Shown one piece after another: positions 50,266-58,922 of a stretch of DNA of 58,922 nt (position 1 is the first letter of the stretch; every line of letters begins with the position of its first letter). The notes beneath the pieces are model-generated. The model saw only the letters and a program-made list of their open reading frames with translations. It was not told where the DNA came from and made no database searches. Origin of the DNA: Polaromonas sp. GTDB lineage: Bacteria > Pseudomonadota > Gammaproteobacteria > Burkholderiales > Burkholderiaceae_C. The position numbers were made by a program, and so were the translations under genes. The stretch is from the NCBI GenBank assembly GCA_030650875.1, contig JAUSDK010000199.1, forward strand, positions 1-58,922, read 5' to 3'.

Positions 50266-53200
50266 GCGGGGATAGTTTCCGTTTTGGGTTGTCCGAGGGA
50301 GCGCAGCACATCGCGCACCATTTGCGCCCGGTCCTTGGGCTCTTTGAGTTCGCGCTCTATGCGCAGCTTGTCGTTGCCGGCCAGCTTGATGTGCTTGTTT
50401 TTCTGGATCAGGTGGATGATGGCCATGGCGTCAATCGGCGGGTCTTTCTTGAAGGTGATGGTGATGGCGCCGGGCGCGGCATCGACCTTGACGACGCCGT
50501 AGGGCTTGGCCAGCACGCGCAGGCGGTGCACGTCGATCAGCGTCTGGGCCTGCGCGGGCAGCTTGCCGAAGCGGTCGACGATTTCCTCCAGCAGCGCGTC
50601 GATCTGGCCGGTGGTTTTGGCCGTGGCGAGTTTTTTGTAAAAGCTCAGGCGCAGGTGCACGTCGCCGCAGTAGTCGCTCGGCAGCAGCGCCGGGGCGTGC
50701 AGGTTGATCTCGGTGGTGGCGCTGAGTGGCGACAGCAAGTCGGGCTCGCGGCCGGCCTTGAGCGACGCCACGGCTTCGCTGAGCATTTCGTTGTAGAGCT
50801 GAAAGCCGATTTCCAGCATGTTGCCGCTCTGGCTTTCGCCCAGCACCTCGCCGGTGCCGCGAATTTCCAGGTCGTGCATGGCCAGGTAAAAGCCCGAGCC
50901 GAGTTCTTCCATTTGCTGAATCGCGTCCAGCCGCTGGCTGGCCTGCTTGGTCAGGCCTTCGATGTCGGGCACCATCAGGTAGGCATAGGCCTGGTGGTGG
51001 CTGCGGCCGACGCGGCCGCGCAACTGGTGCAGCTGCGCCAGGCCAAACTTGTCGGCCCGGCTCATGACAATGGTGTTGGCGGTCGGCACGTCAATGCCGG
51101 TTTCAATGATGGTGGAGCACAGCAGCAGGTTGTAGCGCTGGGCCACAAAGTCCTTCATCACGCGCTCCAGCTCGCGCTCGGGCATCTGGCCGTGGGCCAC
51201 GGCAATCCGGGCTTCGGGCAGCAGTTCTTCGAGCCGCTGACGCCGGTTTTCGATGGTTTCGACTTCGTTGTGCAAAAAGTAGACCTGGCCGCCGCGCTTC
51301 AATTCGCGCAGCACGGCTTCGCGGATCACGCCGTTGCTTTCGCTGCGCACAAAGGTCTTGATGGCGAGGCGCCTTTGTGGTGCGGTGGCAATCACGCTTA
51401 AATCCCTCAAACCTTCCAGCGCCATGCCCAGCGTGCGCGGAATCGGCGTGGCCGTCAGCGTGAGCACGTCGACTTCGGCGCGCATGGCTTTCATGGCCTC
51501 TTTGTGGCGCACGCCAAAGCGGTGCTCCTCGTCAATGATGAGCAGGCCCAGGCGCGCGAAATGCACGTCCTTGCTGAGCAGCTTGTGGGTGCCGACCACG
51601 ATGTCGACCGTGCCGTCGGCCAGGCCCTTGATGGCGGCGGTGATTTCCTTGCCCGACCGGAAGCGGCTCATCTCGGCCACCTTGACCGGCCATTTGGCAA
51701 AGCGGTCCACCAGTGTCTGGTAATGCTGCTCGGCCAGCAGCGTGGTGGGCGCCAGCAAGGCCACCTGCTTGCCGCCGGTGATGGCGATGAAGGCGGCGCG
51801 CAAAGCCACTTCGGTTTTGCCAAAGCCCACGTCGCCGCAGACCAGCCGGTCCATGGGGCGCGGGCTGATCATGTCCTGGATCACCGCGTGAATGGCGGCC
51901 AGCTGGTCGGCGGTTTCGTCAAAGCCAAAGTCGTTGGCAAAGGTTTCGTAGTCGCCCGGTGAATAGCGGAATGCGTGGCCTTCGCGCAGGGCGCGCCGGG
52001 CGTAGATGTTGAGCAGTTCGGCGGCGGAGTCGCGGATCTGCTCGGCGGCCTTGCGCTTGGCTTTTTCCCACTGGCCGCTGCCCAGGCGGTGCAGCGGCGC
52101 TTCTTCAGCGCTCACGCCGGTGTAGCGGCTGATTAAATGCAGTTGGCTGACCGGCACGTAGAGCGTGGCTTTGTCGGCATATTCCAGATGCAAAAATTCC
52201 TGCAGCAGCGGCGTGCCGTCGGCATTTTTCTCGCCCAGATCCAGGTTGACCAGGCCCCGGTAGCGGCCAATGCCGTGGGCGCTGTGCACCACCGGGTCGC
52301 CCACGTTGAGTTCGGACAGGTCCTTGATCAGCGCTTCAACGTCGCTGACGCGTTCCTGCTTCTTGTTACGGCGGCGCAGCGTGACGCCGGCGGCAAACAG
52401 CTCGGTCTCGGTGACAAAGTCAATGCCTTCTTCAAGCCAGCTGAAACCGGTGTTCAGCGACGACGTGGCAATGCCCAGCGGCTCGCGGCTGGCCTGGAAG
52501 TCCTGGAGCGAGTCAAACGCCGGCGGGCTGACGTTGCTGGCGCGCAGAAAATCCAGCAGGCTTTCGCGCCGGCCATCGCTTTCGGCCAGCAGCAGCACGT
52601 GGTGGGCGGTGTTGCGCGCATGGCTCTTGAAGCGGGCGAGCGGGTCTTCGGCGCCGCGCACAACCGCCATTTCACCGAGTTTCTGGAACTGGGCGTTGTC
52701 GGCCACGTCCTCGATGCTGCCGCGCAGCGCCAGCTGGGCGTAGTCCTTGGCGCGGGTGTAGAACTGCTCGGTGCTTAAAAACAGCGACTCGGGCGGCAGC
52801 GCCGGGCGGTCCGGCGCGTCCTTCACCAGCCGGTAGCGGTCCTTGGTGTCTTGCCAAAAGCGCTGAAAGGCTGGCTCCAGGTCGCCGTGCAGCACCACTG
52901 TGGCCCGCGTTGCGTCCTGGCCCAGGTAGTCAAACACGGTGGCGGTTTCTTCAAAAAACAGCGGCAGGTAATACTCGATGCCGGCGGTCGCCACGCCGTT
53001 GCCCACGTCCTTGTAGATGCGGCTTTTGGTCGGGTCGCCGGCCAGCAACTCGCGCCAGCGGTTGCGGAACTTGGCGCGCGCGGCGTCGTCCATCGGGAAT
53101 TCGCGGCCGGGCAGCAGCCGCACTTCGGGCACCGGGTAGAGGCTGCGCTGGCTGTCGGGGTCAAAGGTGCGGATGCTGTCGATCTCGTCGTCAAACAGGT

Positions 53201-53756
53201 CCACCCTGAAGGGCACCAGCGAGCCCATGGGGAACAGGTCAATCAGGCCGCCGCGCACCGCGTATTCGCCCGGGCTGACGACCTGCGTGACGTGGCTGTA
53301 GCCGGCCAGCGTTAATTGGGCCTTGAGCTTGGCTTCATCAAGCTTTTGCTTGACCTTGAATTCAAACGTGTAGCCGGCCAGAAAGCTGGGCGGCGCCAGC
53401 CGGTACAGCGCGGTGGTGGCCGGCATGATGACCACGTCGGCGCCGGTTTCCTTGTCGCGCTGCTGGATGCGCCACAGCGTGGCCAGCCGTTCGCTGATCA
53501 GGTCCTGGTGGGGCGAAAAGGTGTCGTAGGGCAGGGTTTCCCAGTCAGGAAACAGGGCGCAGCGCAGATCGGGTGCAAAAAACGCGATCTCGTCCATCAG
53601 GCGCTGGGCGGTGGGCGCGTCGGACGTGATGATGGCGGTGACTTTGCCGGCCGCCTTTTCGCGCTGCCCCAGACGGGCCAGCAGCAAGGCATCGGCCGAG
53701 CCGGCGGGCTGGGGCAGGGAGTAGCGTTTGCCGGAAACGAGTGAAGGTAAAAGCAT
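50262..53756 (-). CDS. mfd: Transcription-repair coupling factor Mfd
   Basis: The 1164-residue protein has UvrB-like N-terminal domains, the RNA-polymerase interaction domain (near 490-560, with VVHSAHGIGRYRGLVNL), and the RecG-like translocase (Walker A GDVGFGKTEV near residue 640, DEEHRFGVRHKE for motif II, GRVGRSHHQAYAYL for motif VI). A C-terminal UvrA-binding region completes the usual length of 1140-1180. It removes stalled RNA polymerase and recruits nucleotide excision repair. An intrinsic terminator lies 66 bp upstream. Confidence 0.96.
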   Translation of the reverse strand: MLLPSLVSGKRYSLPQPAGSADALLLARLGQREKAAGKVTAIITSDAPTAQRLMDEIAFFAPDLRCALFPDWETLPYDTFSPHQDLISERLATLWRIQQRDKETGADVVIMPATTALYRLAPPSFLAGYTFEFKVKQKLDEAKLKAQLTLAGYSHVTQVVSPGEYAVRGGLIDLFPMGSLVPFRVDLFDDEIDSIRTFDPDSQRSLYPVPEVRLLPGREFPMDDAARAKFRNRWRELLAGDPTKSRIYKDVGNGVATAGIEYYLPLFFEETATVFDYLGQDATRATVVLHGDLEPAFQRFWQDTKDRYRLVKDAPDRPALPPESLFLSTEQFYTRAKDYAQLALRGSIEDVADNAQFQKLGEMAVVRGAEDPLARFKSHARNTAHHVLLLAESDGRRESLLDFLRASNVSPPAFDSLQDFQASREPLGIATSSLNTGFSWLEEGIDFVTETELFAAGVTLRRRNKKQERVSDVEALIKDLSELNVGDPVVHSAHGIGRYRGLVNLDLGEKNADGTPLLQEFLHLEYADKATLYVPVSQLHLISRYTGVSAEEAPLHRLGSGQWEKAKRKAAEQIRDSAAELLNIYARRALREGHAFRYSPGDYETFANDFGFDETADQLAAIHAVIQDMISPRPMDRLVCGDVGFGKTEVALRAAFIAITGGKQVALLAPTTLLAEQHYQTLVDRFAKWPVKVAEMSRFRSGKEITAAIKGLADGTVDIVVGTHKLLSKDVHFARLGLLIIDEEHRFGVRHKEAMKAMRAEVDVLTLTATPIPRTLGMALEGLRDLSVIATAPQRRLAIKTFVRSESNGVIREAVLRELKRGGQVYFLHNEVETIENRRQRLEELLPEARIAVAHGQMPERELERVMKDFVAQRYNLLLCSTIIETGIDVPTANTIVMSRADKFGLAQLHQLRGRVGRSHHQAYAYLMVPDIEGLTKQASQRLDAIQQMEELGSGFYLAMHDLEIRGTGEVLGESQSGNMLEIGFQLYNEMLSEAVASLKAGREPDLLSPLSATTEINLHAPALLPSDYCGDVHLRLSFYKKLATAKTTGQIDALLEEIVDRFGKLPAQAQTLIDVHRLRVLAKPYGVVKVDAAPGAITITFKKDPPIDAMAIIHLIQKNKHIKLAGNDKLRIERELKEPKDRAQMVRDVLRSLGQPKTETIPA

Positions 53757-53821
53757 GAATCAGTGCGCCGTGAAGTTCAGGGACCAGAAATAACTGCCAA
53801 AAATAATCGCCAGAAGCACGC

Positions 53822-53853
53822 AAAAAAACACCCCCAACCGTTTGAAGGGGGTG
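53822..53853 (-). terminator. Terminator or attenuator upstream of mfd
   Basis: On the minus strand CACCCCC-TTCAAACGGTT-GGGGGTG forms a 7-bp stem followed by seven T residues, a textbook intrinsic terminator. It lies upstream of mfd, and the only minus-strand gene further right is more than 1.4 kb away, so it may attenuate mfd transcription. Confidence 0.75.
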
Positions 53854-53921
53854 CGTGGCGGCGTGCCGTCGCCGGGCGCAAAGCCAGGCGAAACGCTGAT
53901 TTTAGAATCTATGATGAAGTG

Positions 53922-54680
53922 ATGACGAAACCCAGCGCCAATACCCGTGACAGCCGCGATGCGGCGAAGGCCCGTTTTTTTGCCCTGCTGCCCTGCGCCG
54001 GGCAGGGCAGCAGGGCTGGCGTGTCGGCGGCGGGCCTGTCCAAGCAGTACCAGGACATCGCCGGTCAGGCCATGGTGCTGCACACGCTGGCGGCCTTTGC
54101 GGCGGTGACGCGGCTGGCTGGCACGCTGGTGGTGGTGGCGCCTGGCGACACGTTTTTTGACGCGCTGCCCGTGCGTGGGTTTGACGTCGCGGCCTGCGGC
54201 GGCGCCAGCCGGGCGGCCACGGTGCGCAGCGGGCTGGACGCGCTGCGCCAGTCCGGCGCCGCCGACCATGACTGGGTGCTGGTGCATGATGCAGCCCGCT
54301 GCCTGGTGAGCGCGGCGCAAATCAACCAACTCATAGAAGCCTGCGAACACGACGCCGTGGGCGGGCTGCTGGCGCACAAGCTGCCTGACACGCTGAAATG
54401 CGAAGTCAATGGGCGCGTGGCGGCTACGCTGGACCGCAGCGACAAGTGGCTGGCACAAACGCCGCAGATGTTTCGCATTGGCACGCTGGCGCAGGCGCTT
54501 GACGCCGCAGGCCGCGACGTGACGGACGAATCCAGCGCCATGGAAGCGCTGGGCCTGGCCCCCAGGCTGGTGGCGGGCAGCGCCCAGAATTTCAAGGTGA
54601 CCTACCCCGAGGACTTCGCGCTGGCCGAGGCGGTGTTGCTGGCGCGGCGCAAAAAACCAGCCGGTCAACAAACCGTTTAA
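53922..54680 (+). CDS. ispD: 2-C-methyl-D-erythritol 4-phosphate cytidylyltransferase
   Basis: The 252-residue enzyme has the nucleotide-binding start FALLPCAGQGSRAG (near residue 20), SKQYQDIAGQAMVLHTL, VLVHDAARCLVS (near residue 122) and AQTPQMFR. It makes CDP-methylerythritol in the MEP isoprenoid pathway. The N terminus has about 20 extra polar residues before the fold. ATG 53922 is chosen because the upstream extension overlaps the mfd promoter region. ispF follows after 36 bp. Confidence 0.94.
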   Translation: MTKPSANTRDSRDAAKARFFALLPCAGQGSRAGVSAAGLSKQYQDIAGQAMVLHTLAAFAAVTRLAGTLVVVAPGDTFFDALPVRGFDVAACGGASRAATVRSGLDALRQSGAADHDWVLVHDAARCLVSAAQINQLIEACEHDAVGGLLAHKLPDTLKCEVNGRVAATLDRSDKWLAQTPQMFRIGTLAQALDAAGRDVTDESSAMEALGLAPRLVAGSAQNFKVTYPEDFALAEAVLLARRKKPAGQQTV

Positions 54681-54716
54681 CAAGCCATTTTTTAAATTCC
54701 CATGAAGGATCCCGCG

Positions 54717-55229
54717 ATGAACCCCACCCCTAGCCCTTCGCTTCCCCCGTTCCGGATTGGCGAGGGCTGGGACACGCATGCGCTGGTGCCCGGGCGCAAG
54801 CTGATCGTGGGCGGCGTCGAGATTCCCTTCGCGCTGGGGCTGCTCGGACATTCGGATGCCGATGTGCTGCTGCACGCCATCATTGACGCGCTACTGGGCG
54901 CGGCCGGACTGGGCGACATCGGGTCGCATTTTCCGGATACCGACGTGCGCTTCAAGGCCGCCGATTCAGTGGTGCTGCTGCAGGAGGTGGGCCGCTTGCT
55001 GGCCGGGCGGGGTCTGCGCATTGGCAACATCGACAGCACCGTGGTGGCGCAGGCGCCCAAGCTGGCCCCGCACATTCCTTTGATGCGTGCCCGGATTGCC
55101 GCAGCGCTGGGTCTGGACGAATCGCAGGTCAACGTCAAGGCCAAGACGGCGGAAAAGCTGGGGCCCGTGGGGCAGGGGCTGAGCATGGAAGCCCGCGCCG
55201 CTGTGTTGCTGTATGGCGTTGCTATGTAA
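54717..55229 (+). CDS. ispF: 2-C-methyl-D-erythritol 2,4-cyclodiphosphate synthase
   Basis: The 170-residue trimeric enzyme has the zinc ligands in GWDTHAL (near residue 18) and [13 protein letters not shown] (near residue 45), [10 protein letters not shown], and [14 protein letters not shown] near the end. It closes the cyclodiphosphate ring, the step after IspD and IspE. AAGGA seven bases upstream fixes ATG 54717 rather than the ATG five codons earlier. Its 3' end and the region after it have a short AT-rich stretch (GCTATGTAATTGGTCGCTA) resembling the dispersed repeat. Confidence 0.94.
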   Translation: MNPTPSPSLPPFRIGEGWDTHALVPGRKLIVGGVEIPFALGLLGHSDADVLLHAIIDALLGAAGLGDIGSHFPDTDVRFKAADSVVLLQEVGRLLAGRGLRIGNIDSTVVAQAPKLAPHIPLMRARIAAALGLDESQVNVKAKTAEKLGPVGQGLSMEARAAVLLYGVAM

Positions 55230-55299
55230 TTGGTCGCTAAAAGCTGCGGAATTAATGGCGCCAAGGCCATATTGGAACCTGCCCGTCATTCATCCGAGA

Positions 55300-55326
55300 A
55301 AAAATGGGCCGAAACGAAGCCCCCTT
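55300..55326. terminator. Bidirectional terminator between ispF and the sensor kinase gene
   Basis: GGGC (55306-55309) pairs with GCCC (55319-55322). A run of A precedes and a CCTTTT run follows, so both strands have a short T tract. On the minus strand it ends the kinase gene (GGGC...GCCC-ATTTTTT). The stem is short. Confidence 0.5.
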
Positions 55327-55332
55327 TTGCGG

Positions 55333-56709
55333 CTAACTTCTGCGCAGCCTGATGTGCGCGGCCAGTCCGCCCCCGGTGGCATTGGCCAGGCTGAACACGC
55401 CGCCCATGCGCTGAAGGGTTTTTTCAACAATGGCCAGTCCCAGGCCCGCACCGGACGCGGCCGTGCGCGCGGCATCTCCGCGGAAAAACGGGCCGGTGAG
55501 CTTGGGCAGCGTTTCAGGGGATACGCCTTCGCCGTGGTCGCGCACCTTGATCAGTACCCACTGCTCGCGGGTCTTGGCGGTGATCTCGACCAGGGAAATG
55601 CCTGTTTCGGGTGATTTTCCATAACGCCTGGCATTTTCAAGCAGGTTGGAAATGACGCGGGACAGTTCGACCTCGTCGGCCAGAATGACCGTGTTGTCAG
55701 GAATGTCCACCACCACGCGCATGTCGTCGTAGTCGGCCACGGCGTACACGGCGGCGCTGACCACTGAATTGAGCGATACCGGCGCCAGCTGCGGCGGCTC
55801 GGGGCGGGCGTAGTCCAAAAATTTGTCAATGATGGCGTCCAGCTGGCTGATGTCGGCTGCCATGTGTTCGCGCGCATCGGGATCTGACACGCTCATCTCG
55901 GTTTCCAGCCTCAAGCGCGCCAGTGGCGTGCGCAAATCATGGGAAATGCCGGCCAGCATGATCACGCGGTCCTGCTCCACCTTGGACAACTGCTGCGCCA
56001 TGCGGTTAAAGCCGATGTTGACTTCGCGTATTTCGCTGGTGGAGACTTTCTCGTCGAGCCGACTCGCGTCAAAATCTCCGTCGCGCATGCGGCTGGCGGC
56101 GAACGAAAGGTCCTTGAGCGGTCGGTTGATCAGCCGCGCAATGAATGCGGCGCCCGCCAGGGACAAGGCACCGGCGGTCATGAGCCAGATCACCCAGGTG
56201 CTGTTGCGGGAAGGGCCCACCTTGGAGGGGTCGGTGATCAGCCAGTAGGCGTCGCCTTCAATAGAAAAGCCTATCCACAGGCCTTTTTCACCGTTCACGC
56301 GGCTGGCCACGACGGTGTTGCTGCCCAGCCTGGCCTTGAGTTTTTCAGCAATGCGCTCGCTCAGCTTGTCGCGCTCGAAGGTGTCGACCTGATCCGTTGG
56401 TTCACGTGGCGTGATGCGGACCTGCTCCTCTTCGGCCAGCGTTTTAATCAGGGAAACGCGGCCTATAGCGTCGGAATAACGAAGCGCCGCGCGGCTCAGG
56501 TTGACCAGTGACGCCAGTTGTTGCGCGCTTTGAATGGCGCGTGGTTCGGATTCAAGCGCCCTGAAGGTCTGCAGCCAGGCCACGATGGAGCCAAACAGCA
56601 GCAGCGCCAAAAAGAAAAAGGTTCGCCAAAAAAGATTCAACCCCCTCCGCGGGCGCAAGTCCAGCTGCGCTGGTGCTGTTTCGAGGGAAGTGGGGCTGGT
56701 GTCGTCCAT
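55333..56709 (-). CDS. envZ: EnvZ-type sensor histidine kinase
   Basis: The 458-residue kinase has membrane helices at about 26-46 and 171-191 flanking a periplasmic domain, then a HAMP linker (RLINRPLKDLSFAASRMRDGD). The H box ISHDLRTPLARLRLE has phospho-accepting His257, and the ATPase domain has the N box ISNLLENARRYG, G1 VRDHGEGV and G2 GAGLGLAIVEK. It senses an envelope or osmotic signal and phosphorylates the OmpR-like regulator encoded 160 bp upstream. The 160-bp gap shows no other feature. Confidence 0.93.
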   Translation of the reverse strand: MDDTSPTSLETAPAQLDLRPRRGLNLFWRTFFFLALLLFGSIVAWLQTFRALESEPRAIQSAQQLASLVNLSRAALRYSDAIGRVSLIKTLAEEEQVRITPREPTDQVDTFERDKLSERIAEKLKARLGSNTVVASRVNGEKGLWIGFSIEGDAYWLITDPSKVGPSRNSTWVIWLMTAGALSLAGAAFIARLINRPLKDLSFAASRMRDGDFDASRLDEKVSTSEIREVNIGFNRMAQQLSKVEQDRVIMLAGISHDLRTPLARLRLETEMSVSDPDAREHMAADISQLDAIIDKFLDYARPEPPQLAPVSLNSVVSAAVYAVADYDDMRVVVDIPDNTVILADEVELSRVISNLLENARRYGKSPETGISLVEITAKTREQWVLIKVRDHGEGVSPETLPKLTGPFFRGDAARTAASGAGLGLAIVEKTLQRMGGVFSLANATGGGLAAHIRLRRS

Positions 56710-56869
56710 GGGCGCAGTGTAAGGTCGAAAATGGACGTAACCGGTCCGAAGCAGCTGACTGCCGTGCCCGTCACGCCCTTGGTCGAAGGTGCCGGGATGC
56801 TAGGCAGGCTACTCGTTCGGCGTGCCGCTGCTGGGGCGGGTGGCTGGGGTGCAGCCGATGCTGTCGGGA

Positions 56870-57607
56870 TTAGTTGTTGCCATCCGGCACAAAAACATAA
56901 CCAACGCCCCATACGGTCTGAATATAGCGGGGAACCGCAGCGTCTGTTTCAATGAGTTTTCGCAGCCGCGAGACCTGCACATCCAGGCTACGGTCAAAAG
57001 GTTCGAACTCCCGGCCACGTGCCAGTTGCGCGAGCTTTTCGCGCGAAAGAGGCTGGCGCGGGTGGCGCACGAGGGTTTTCAGCATTGCAAATTCGCCGGT
57101 GGTCAGTGGCAGTTCTTCACCATTTTTGTGCAGGGTGCGAAGCCCCATGTCGAACGAAAACGGGCCGAAGGTGATCACCTCCTGGTCACTGGACGGAGCG
57201 CCTGGCACCTCGGCCGTGGGACGGCGGCGCAGCACGGCATGAATGCGTGCCAGCAACTCGCGGGGGTTGAATGGCTTGGCCAGGTAGTCGTCGGCGCCGA
57301 CCTCCAGACCGACGATGCGGTCCACGTCTTCGCCCTTGGCGGTCAGCATGATGATGGGCGTGCGGTCATTGGCGGCGCGCAGGCGGCGGCAGACTGAAAG
57401 GCCGTCTTCGCCGGGCATCATCAAGTCGAGCACGATCAGGTCGACGGCGTCACGCAGCATGATGCGGTTCAGCGCCTTGCTGTCTTCGGCCAGGATGACT
57501 TCAAAACCCTCCTGGGCCAGGTAGCGGCGCAACAGGTCGCGGATTCGAGCGTCGTCGTCAACAATGAGAATTTTGTCGGCGCGCGTGCTTGTGAGAGAGG
57601 GGTTCAT
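56870..57607 (-). CDS. ompR: OmpR-family response regulator
   Basis: The 245-residue regulator has a receiver domain (acidic pocket VDDDAR, phospho-accepting Asp61 in LIVLDLMMPGEDG, Lys in MLTAKGEDVD). A winged-helix OmpR DNA-binding domain follows, with REKLAQLARGREFEPFDRSLDV (core FDRSLDVQVSRLRK) and the C-terminal IQTVWGVGYVFVPD. It should control envelope genes with the kinase downstream. ATG 57607 is preferred to a TTG four codons upstream. AT-rich repeats of the TTTTGTNAAA form lie upstream at 57677-57697. Confidence 0.94.
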   Translation of the reverse strand: MNPSLTSTRADKILIVDDDARIRDLLRRYLAQEGFEVILAEDSKALNRIMLRDAVDLIVLDLMMPGEDGLSVCRRLRAANDRTPIIMLTAKGEDVDRIVGLEVGADDYLAKPFNPRELLARIHAVLRRRPTAEVPGAPSSDQEVITFGPFSFDMGLRTLHKNGEELPLTTGEFAMLKTLVRHPRQPLSREKLAQLARGREFEPFDRSLDVQVSRLRKLIETDAAVPRYIQTVWGVGYVFVPDGNN

Positions 57608-58066
57608 GATGGACTTCAAATTTGTAACAGCGCCATTTTGAGTGCTAAATCACGAAAGTGTCTCTTTTTTTAGTCACTTTGACAAAATTTTACAAAAGTT
57701 TCTGATGGGAGCCCGTGCTGCATGCGCCGGATGCATTAGTCGTTTAGGCTTTTTCATAATTGAAAAATCAGCTCAAATCTGTCACATGTCCAGCGCTCAA
57801 AAAATGCTTGAATTTATCCTTGGCGGCCCCTTTTCACTCTACTGGCCCTGCCGCATGCCTGCCTGGGGCCGTTTCCATGGGGGTCATGCCGATTGAAGGT
57901 TGCGCGGCCATGACACGGAGTGTCAGGTCCCATTTCGAGTTCTAAAACGCGGTATTTCGAGGCCTGAACGAGTGGCGCATCAGCCATTTCGGGCCTGAGC
58001 GTCTTGACAGACGGCGGCGCCGATGTCTGGCATATTTATTTTTCACGATCCTAAAAGGTAAATAAC
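57608..58066. other. 459-bp intergenic region between ompR and the SIMPL gene
   Basis: Divergent promoters are expected here. Near ompR, the minus strand reads TTTTGTAAAATTTTGTCAAA (57678-57697), two direct repeats with A/T-rich cores that could be autoregulatory OmpR sites. Near the SIMPL gene, TTGACA at 58004-58009 is a consensus -35, though no convincing -10 lies at 16-18 bases. The middle (57720-57960) shows no open frame, hairpin with T tract, or RNA motif I recognise. Confidence 0.4.
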
Positions 58067-58777
58067 ATGATTCGTAATGCAAAATTAATAGCTGCTTGCG
58101 CCGCGCTGGTAGGGGCTACAGGGGTATTTGCTCAAAATATTCAGCGTGAACCGCTGCAGAACGTGGCCCAGCTGTCTGCCAGCGGTTCGGTCGAGGTGCA
58201 GCAAGATCTGCTTTCCATTTCGATGAACACCACGCGCGACGGCACGGATGCCGGCACGGTGCAGACCCAGCTCAAGCAAGCACTCGACACGGCGCTGGCC
58301 CAGGCCAAGCAGGCTGCGGCGCCCGGGCAGATGGACGTGCGCACCGGCAATTTCAGCCTGTACCCGCGCTATGGCAAAGACGGCAAGATCAATGGCTGGC
58401 AGGGCTCGACCGAGTTGGTGCTGGAGGGCCGGGACTTTGCGCGCATCACCAGCACGGCCGGAAAAATCCAGACGCTGACCATGGGCAACGTCAGCTTTGC
58501 GCTCAGCCGCGAGCAGCGCGCCAGGATGGAGGGCGAAGCCCAAACCCAGGCGATTGAGCGCTTCAAGGTCAAAGCCGGCGAGATCGCCAGGAGCTTTGGT
58601 TTTGCCGGCTATGCCTTGCGCGAAGTGTCCGTCAACGCCAACGAGCAGGGTTACACGCCGCGTCCCCGCGTGATGGCTGTCCAGGCCAAAGCCGAAATGT
58701 CCGACTCGCCCATTTCTGTGGAAGCCGGGAAAAGCACGGTGCTGGTCAACGTGTCGGGTTCGGTGCAGATGAAGTGA
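58067..58777 (+). CDS. SIMPL (DUF541) domain secreted protein
   Basis: The 236-residue precursor has a signal peptide ending at GVFAQ (about residue 23). The SIMPL/DUF541 domain follows: LSASGSVEVQQDLLSISMNTTRDG at the start (core ASGSVEVQQDLL), FSLYPRYGKDGKINGWQGS, and a C-terminal ISVEAGKSTVLVNVSGSVQM strand. Such periplasmic proteins form oligomers of unsettled function, some linked to oxidative stress. AAAAGG lies eight bases before the ATG. The signal-peptide codons (AATAGCTGCTTGCGC...GCGCTGGTAGGGGCTA) resemble the AT-rich repeat. Confidence 0.9.
   Translation: MIRNAKLIAACAALVGATGVFAQNIQREPLQNVAQLSASGSVEVQQDLLSISMNTTRDGTDAGTVQTQLKQALDTALAQAKQAAAPGQMDVRTGNFSLYPRYGKDGKINGWQGSTELVLEGRDFARITSTAGKIQTLTMGNVSFALSREQRARMEGEAQTQAIERFKVKAGEIARSFGFAGYALREVSVNANEQGYTPRPRVMAVQAKAEMSDSPISVEAGKSTVLVNVSGSVQMK
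58080..58120 (+). repeat. Possible AT-rich repeat fragment in the SIMPL signal peptide
   Basis: AAATTAATAGCTGCTTGCGC, then CGCGCTGGTAGGGGCTACA, follows the order of blocks in copy a (AAAATAGCTGCTGGCGC) and copy d (GGGCTAGAGG). It is in frame with the signal peptide. Chance similarity is possible. Confidence 0.25.
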
Positions 58778-58871
58778 TGCGCGGGGGAATACGCCCTGAA
58801 AAGCAGAACGCCCGGACGGAACGGGTGGTTGGCTGACAGATCTTTTGCCGCGCAGTGCTTATGCTTGATCA

Positions 58872-58922
58872 ATGAGTTTTTCCGATGCTTCAGCCCAGAA
58901 CGCCGCGCGTTCCGGGCCTTTT
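58872..58922 (+). CDS. Possible 5' end of a gene running out of the window
   Basis: An ATG at 58872 opens a frame (MSFSDASAQNAARSGPF) that is still open at the right edge. No strong ribosome-binding site precedes it, and 17 codons are too few to assign a family. It lies 94 bp after the SIMPL gene. Confidence 0.3.
   Translation, partial: MSFSDASAQNAARSGPF

Noticed and set aside
1-58922. CRISPR arrays, tRNA or rRNA genes, insertion sequences
   Set aside because: No regularly spaced repeats, cloverleaf-like intergenic segments, rRNA blocks or transposase-like frames were seen in any gap on either strand.

Overview
The window is high-GC DNA from a betaproteobacterium of the order Burkholderiales, most likely Comamonadaceae (Polaromonas/Rhodoferax-like). 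This rests on the gene families, on the zapA-6S RNA arrangement, on Bug/TctC-type binding proteins, and on two dispersed repeat families that I associate with comamonad genomes. The genus is a guess. About 50 protein genes, one 6S RNA and one cobalamin riboswitch can be supported. I see no rRNA, tRNA, CRISPR array, insertion sequence or prophage.

Layout. 1-3.7 kb: end of an MFS transporter, a c-type cytochrome with an FNR/ANR-like box, a small acidic protein and an acetolactate-synthase-like TPP enzyme. 3.8-7.3 kb: a probable metal-homeostasis locus on the minus strand, with an MFS exporter carrying a His-rich tail, a membrane-anchored protein, a HupE/UreJ-like protein and a His/Asp-rich secreted protein. 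7.7-10.1 kb: an H1-like/SWIB DNA-binding protein, a TauE/SafE exporter, and a ZapB-like protein, zapA and 6S RNA in series.

10.1-23.8 kb is a cobalamin uptake and late-synthesis cluster on the plus strand. It opens with a riboswitch and runs btuB, cobB, a BtuF-like protein without a signal peptide, cobU, btuF, btuC, btuD, cobO, bluB, cobD, cobC and cobQ. A PIN-type toxin-antitoxin pair with its own promoter interrupts it before cobQ. The genes cover B12 import, a,c-diamidation, adenosylation, lower-ligand (DMB) synthesis, aminopropanol attachment, amidation and nucleotide-loop activation. cobS and cobT are not here. The cluster is unusually rich in dispersed repeats, several of which lie inside reading frames; the clearest is a 27-codon insertion in cobQ.

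24-36 kb holds an MFS transporter, a HipA-like protein that has lost its kinase residues, a PBP1A-type peptidoglycan synthase with a collagen-like tail, GST, MsrA, a NYN-LOTUS protein, a DUF4389 protein, a universal stress protein and a hemerythrin-like protein sharing an FNR-type promoter region, and a large FAD/Fe-S dehydrogenase. 35.8-41 kb is a catabolic module: a GntR regulator, a serine-glyoxylate-type aminotransferase, a Bug protein, a CaiB CoA-transferase and a crotonase, with paired operator-like repeats in the control region.

41-59 kb is largely housekeeping: nth, a class I aminotransferase, a second PBP1A paralogue, a SUI1 protein, a DUF3820 protein, an amino-acid ABC importer, an HNH protein, an ABC exporter, serB-mfd, ispD-ispF, an OmpR/EnvZ-type two-component system and a SIMPL-domain secreted protein.
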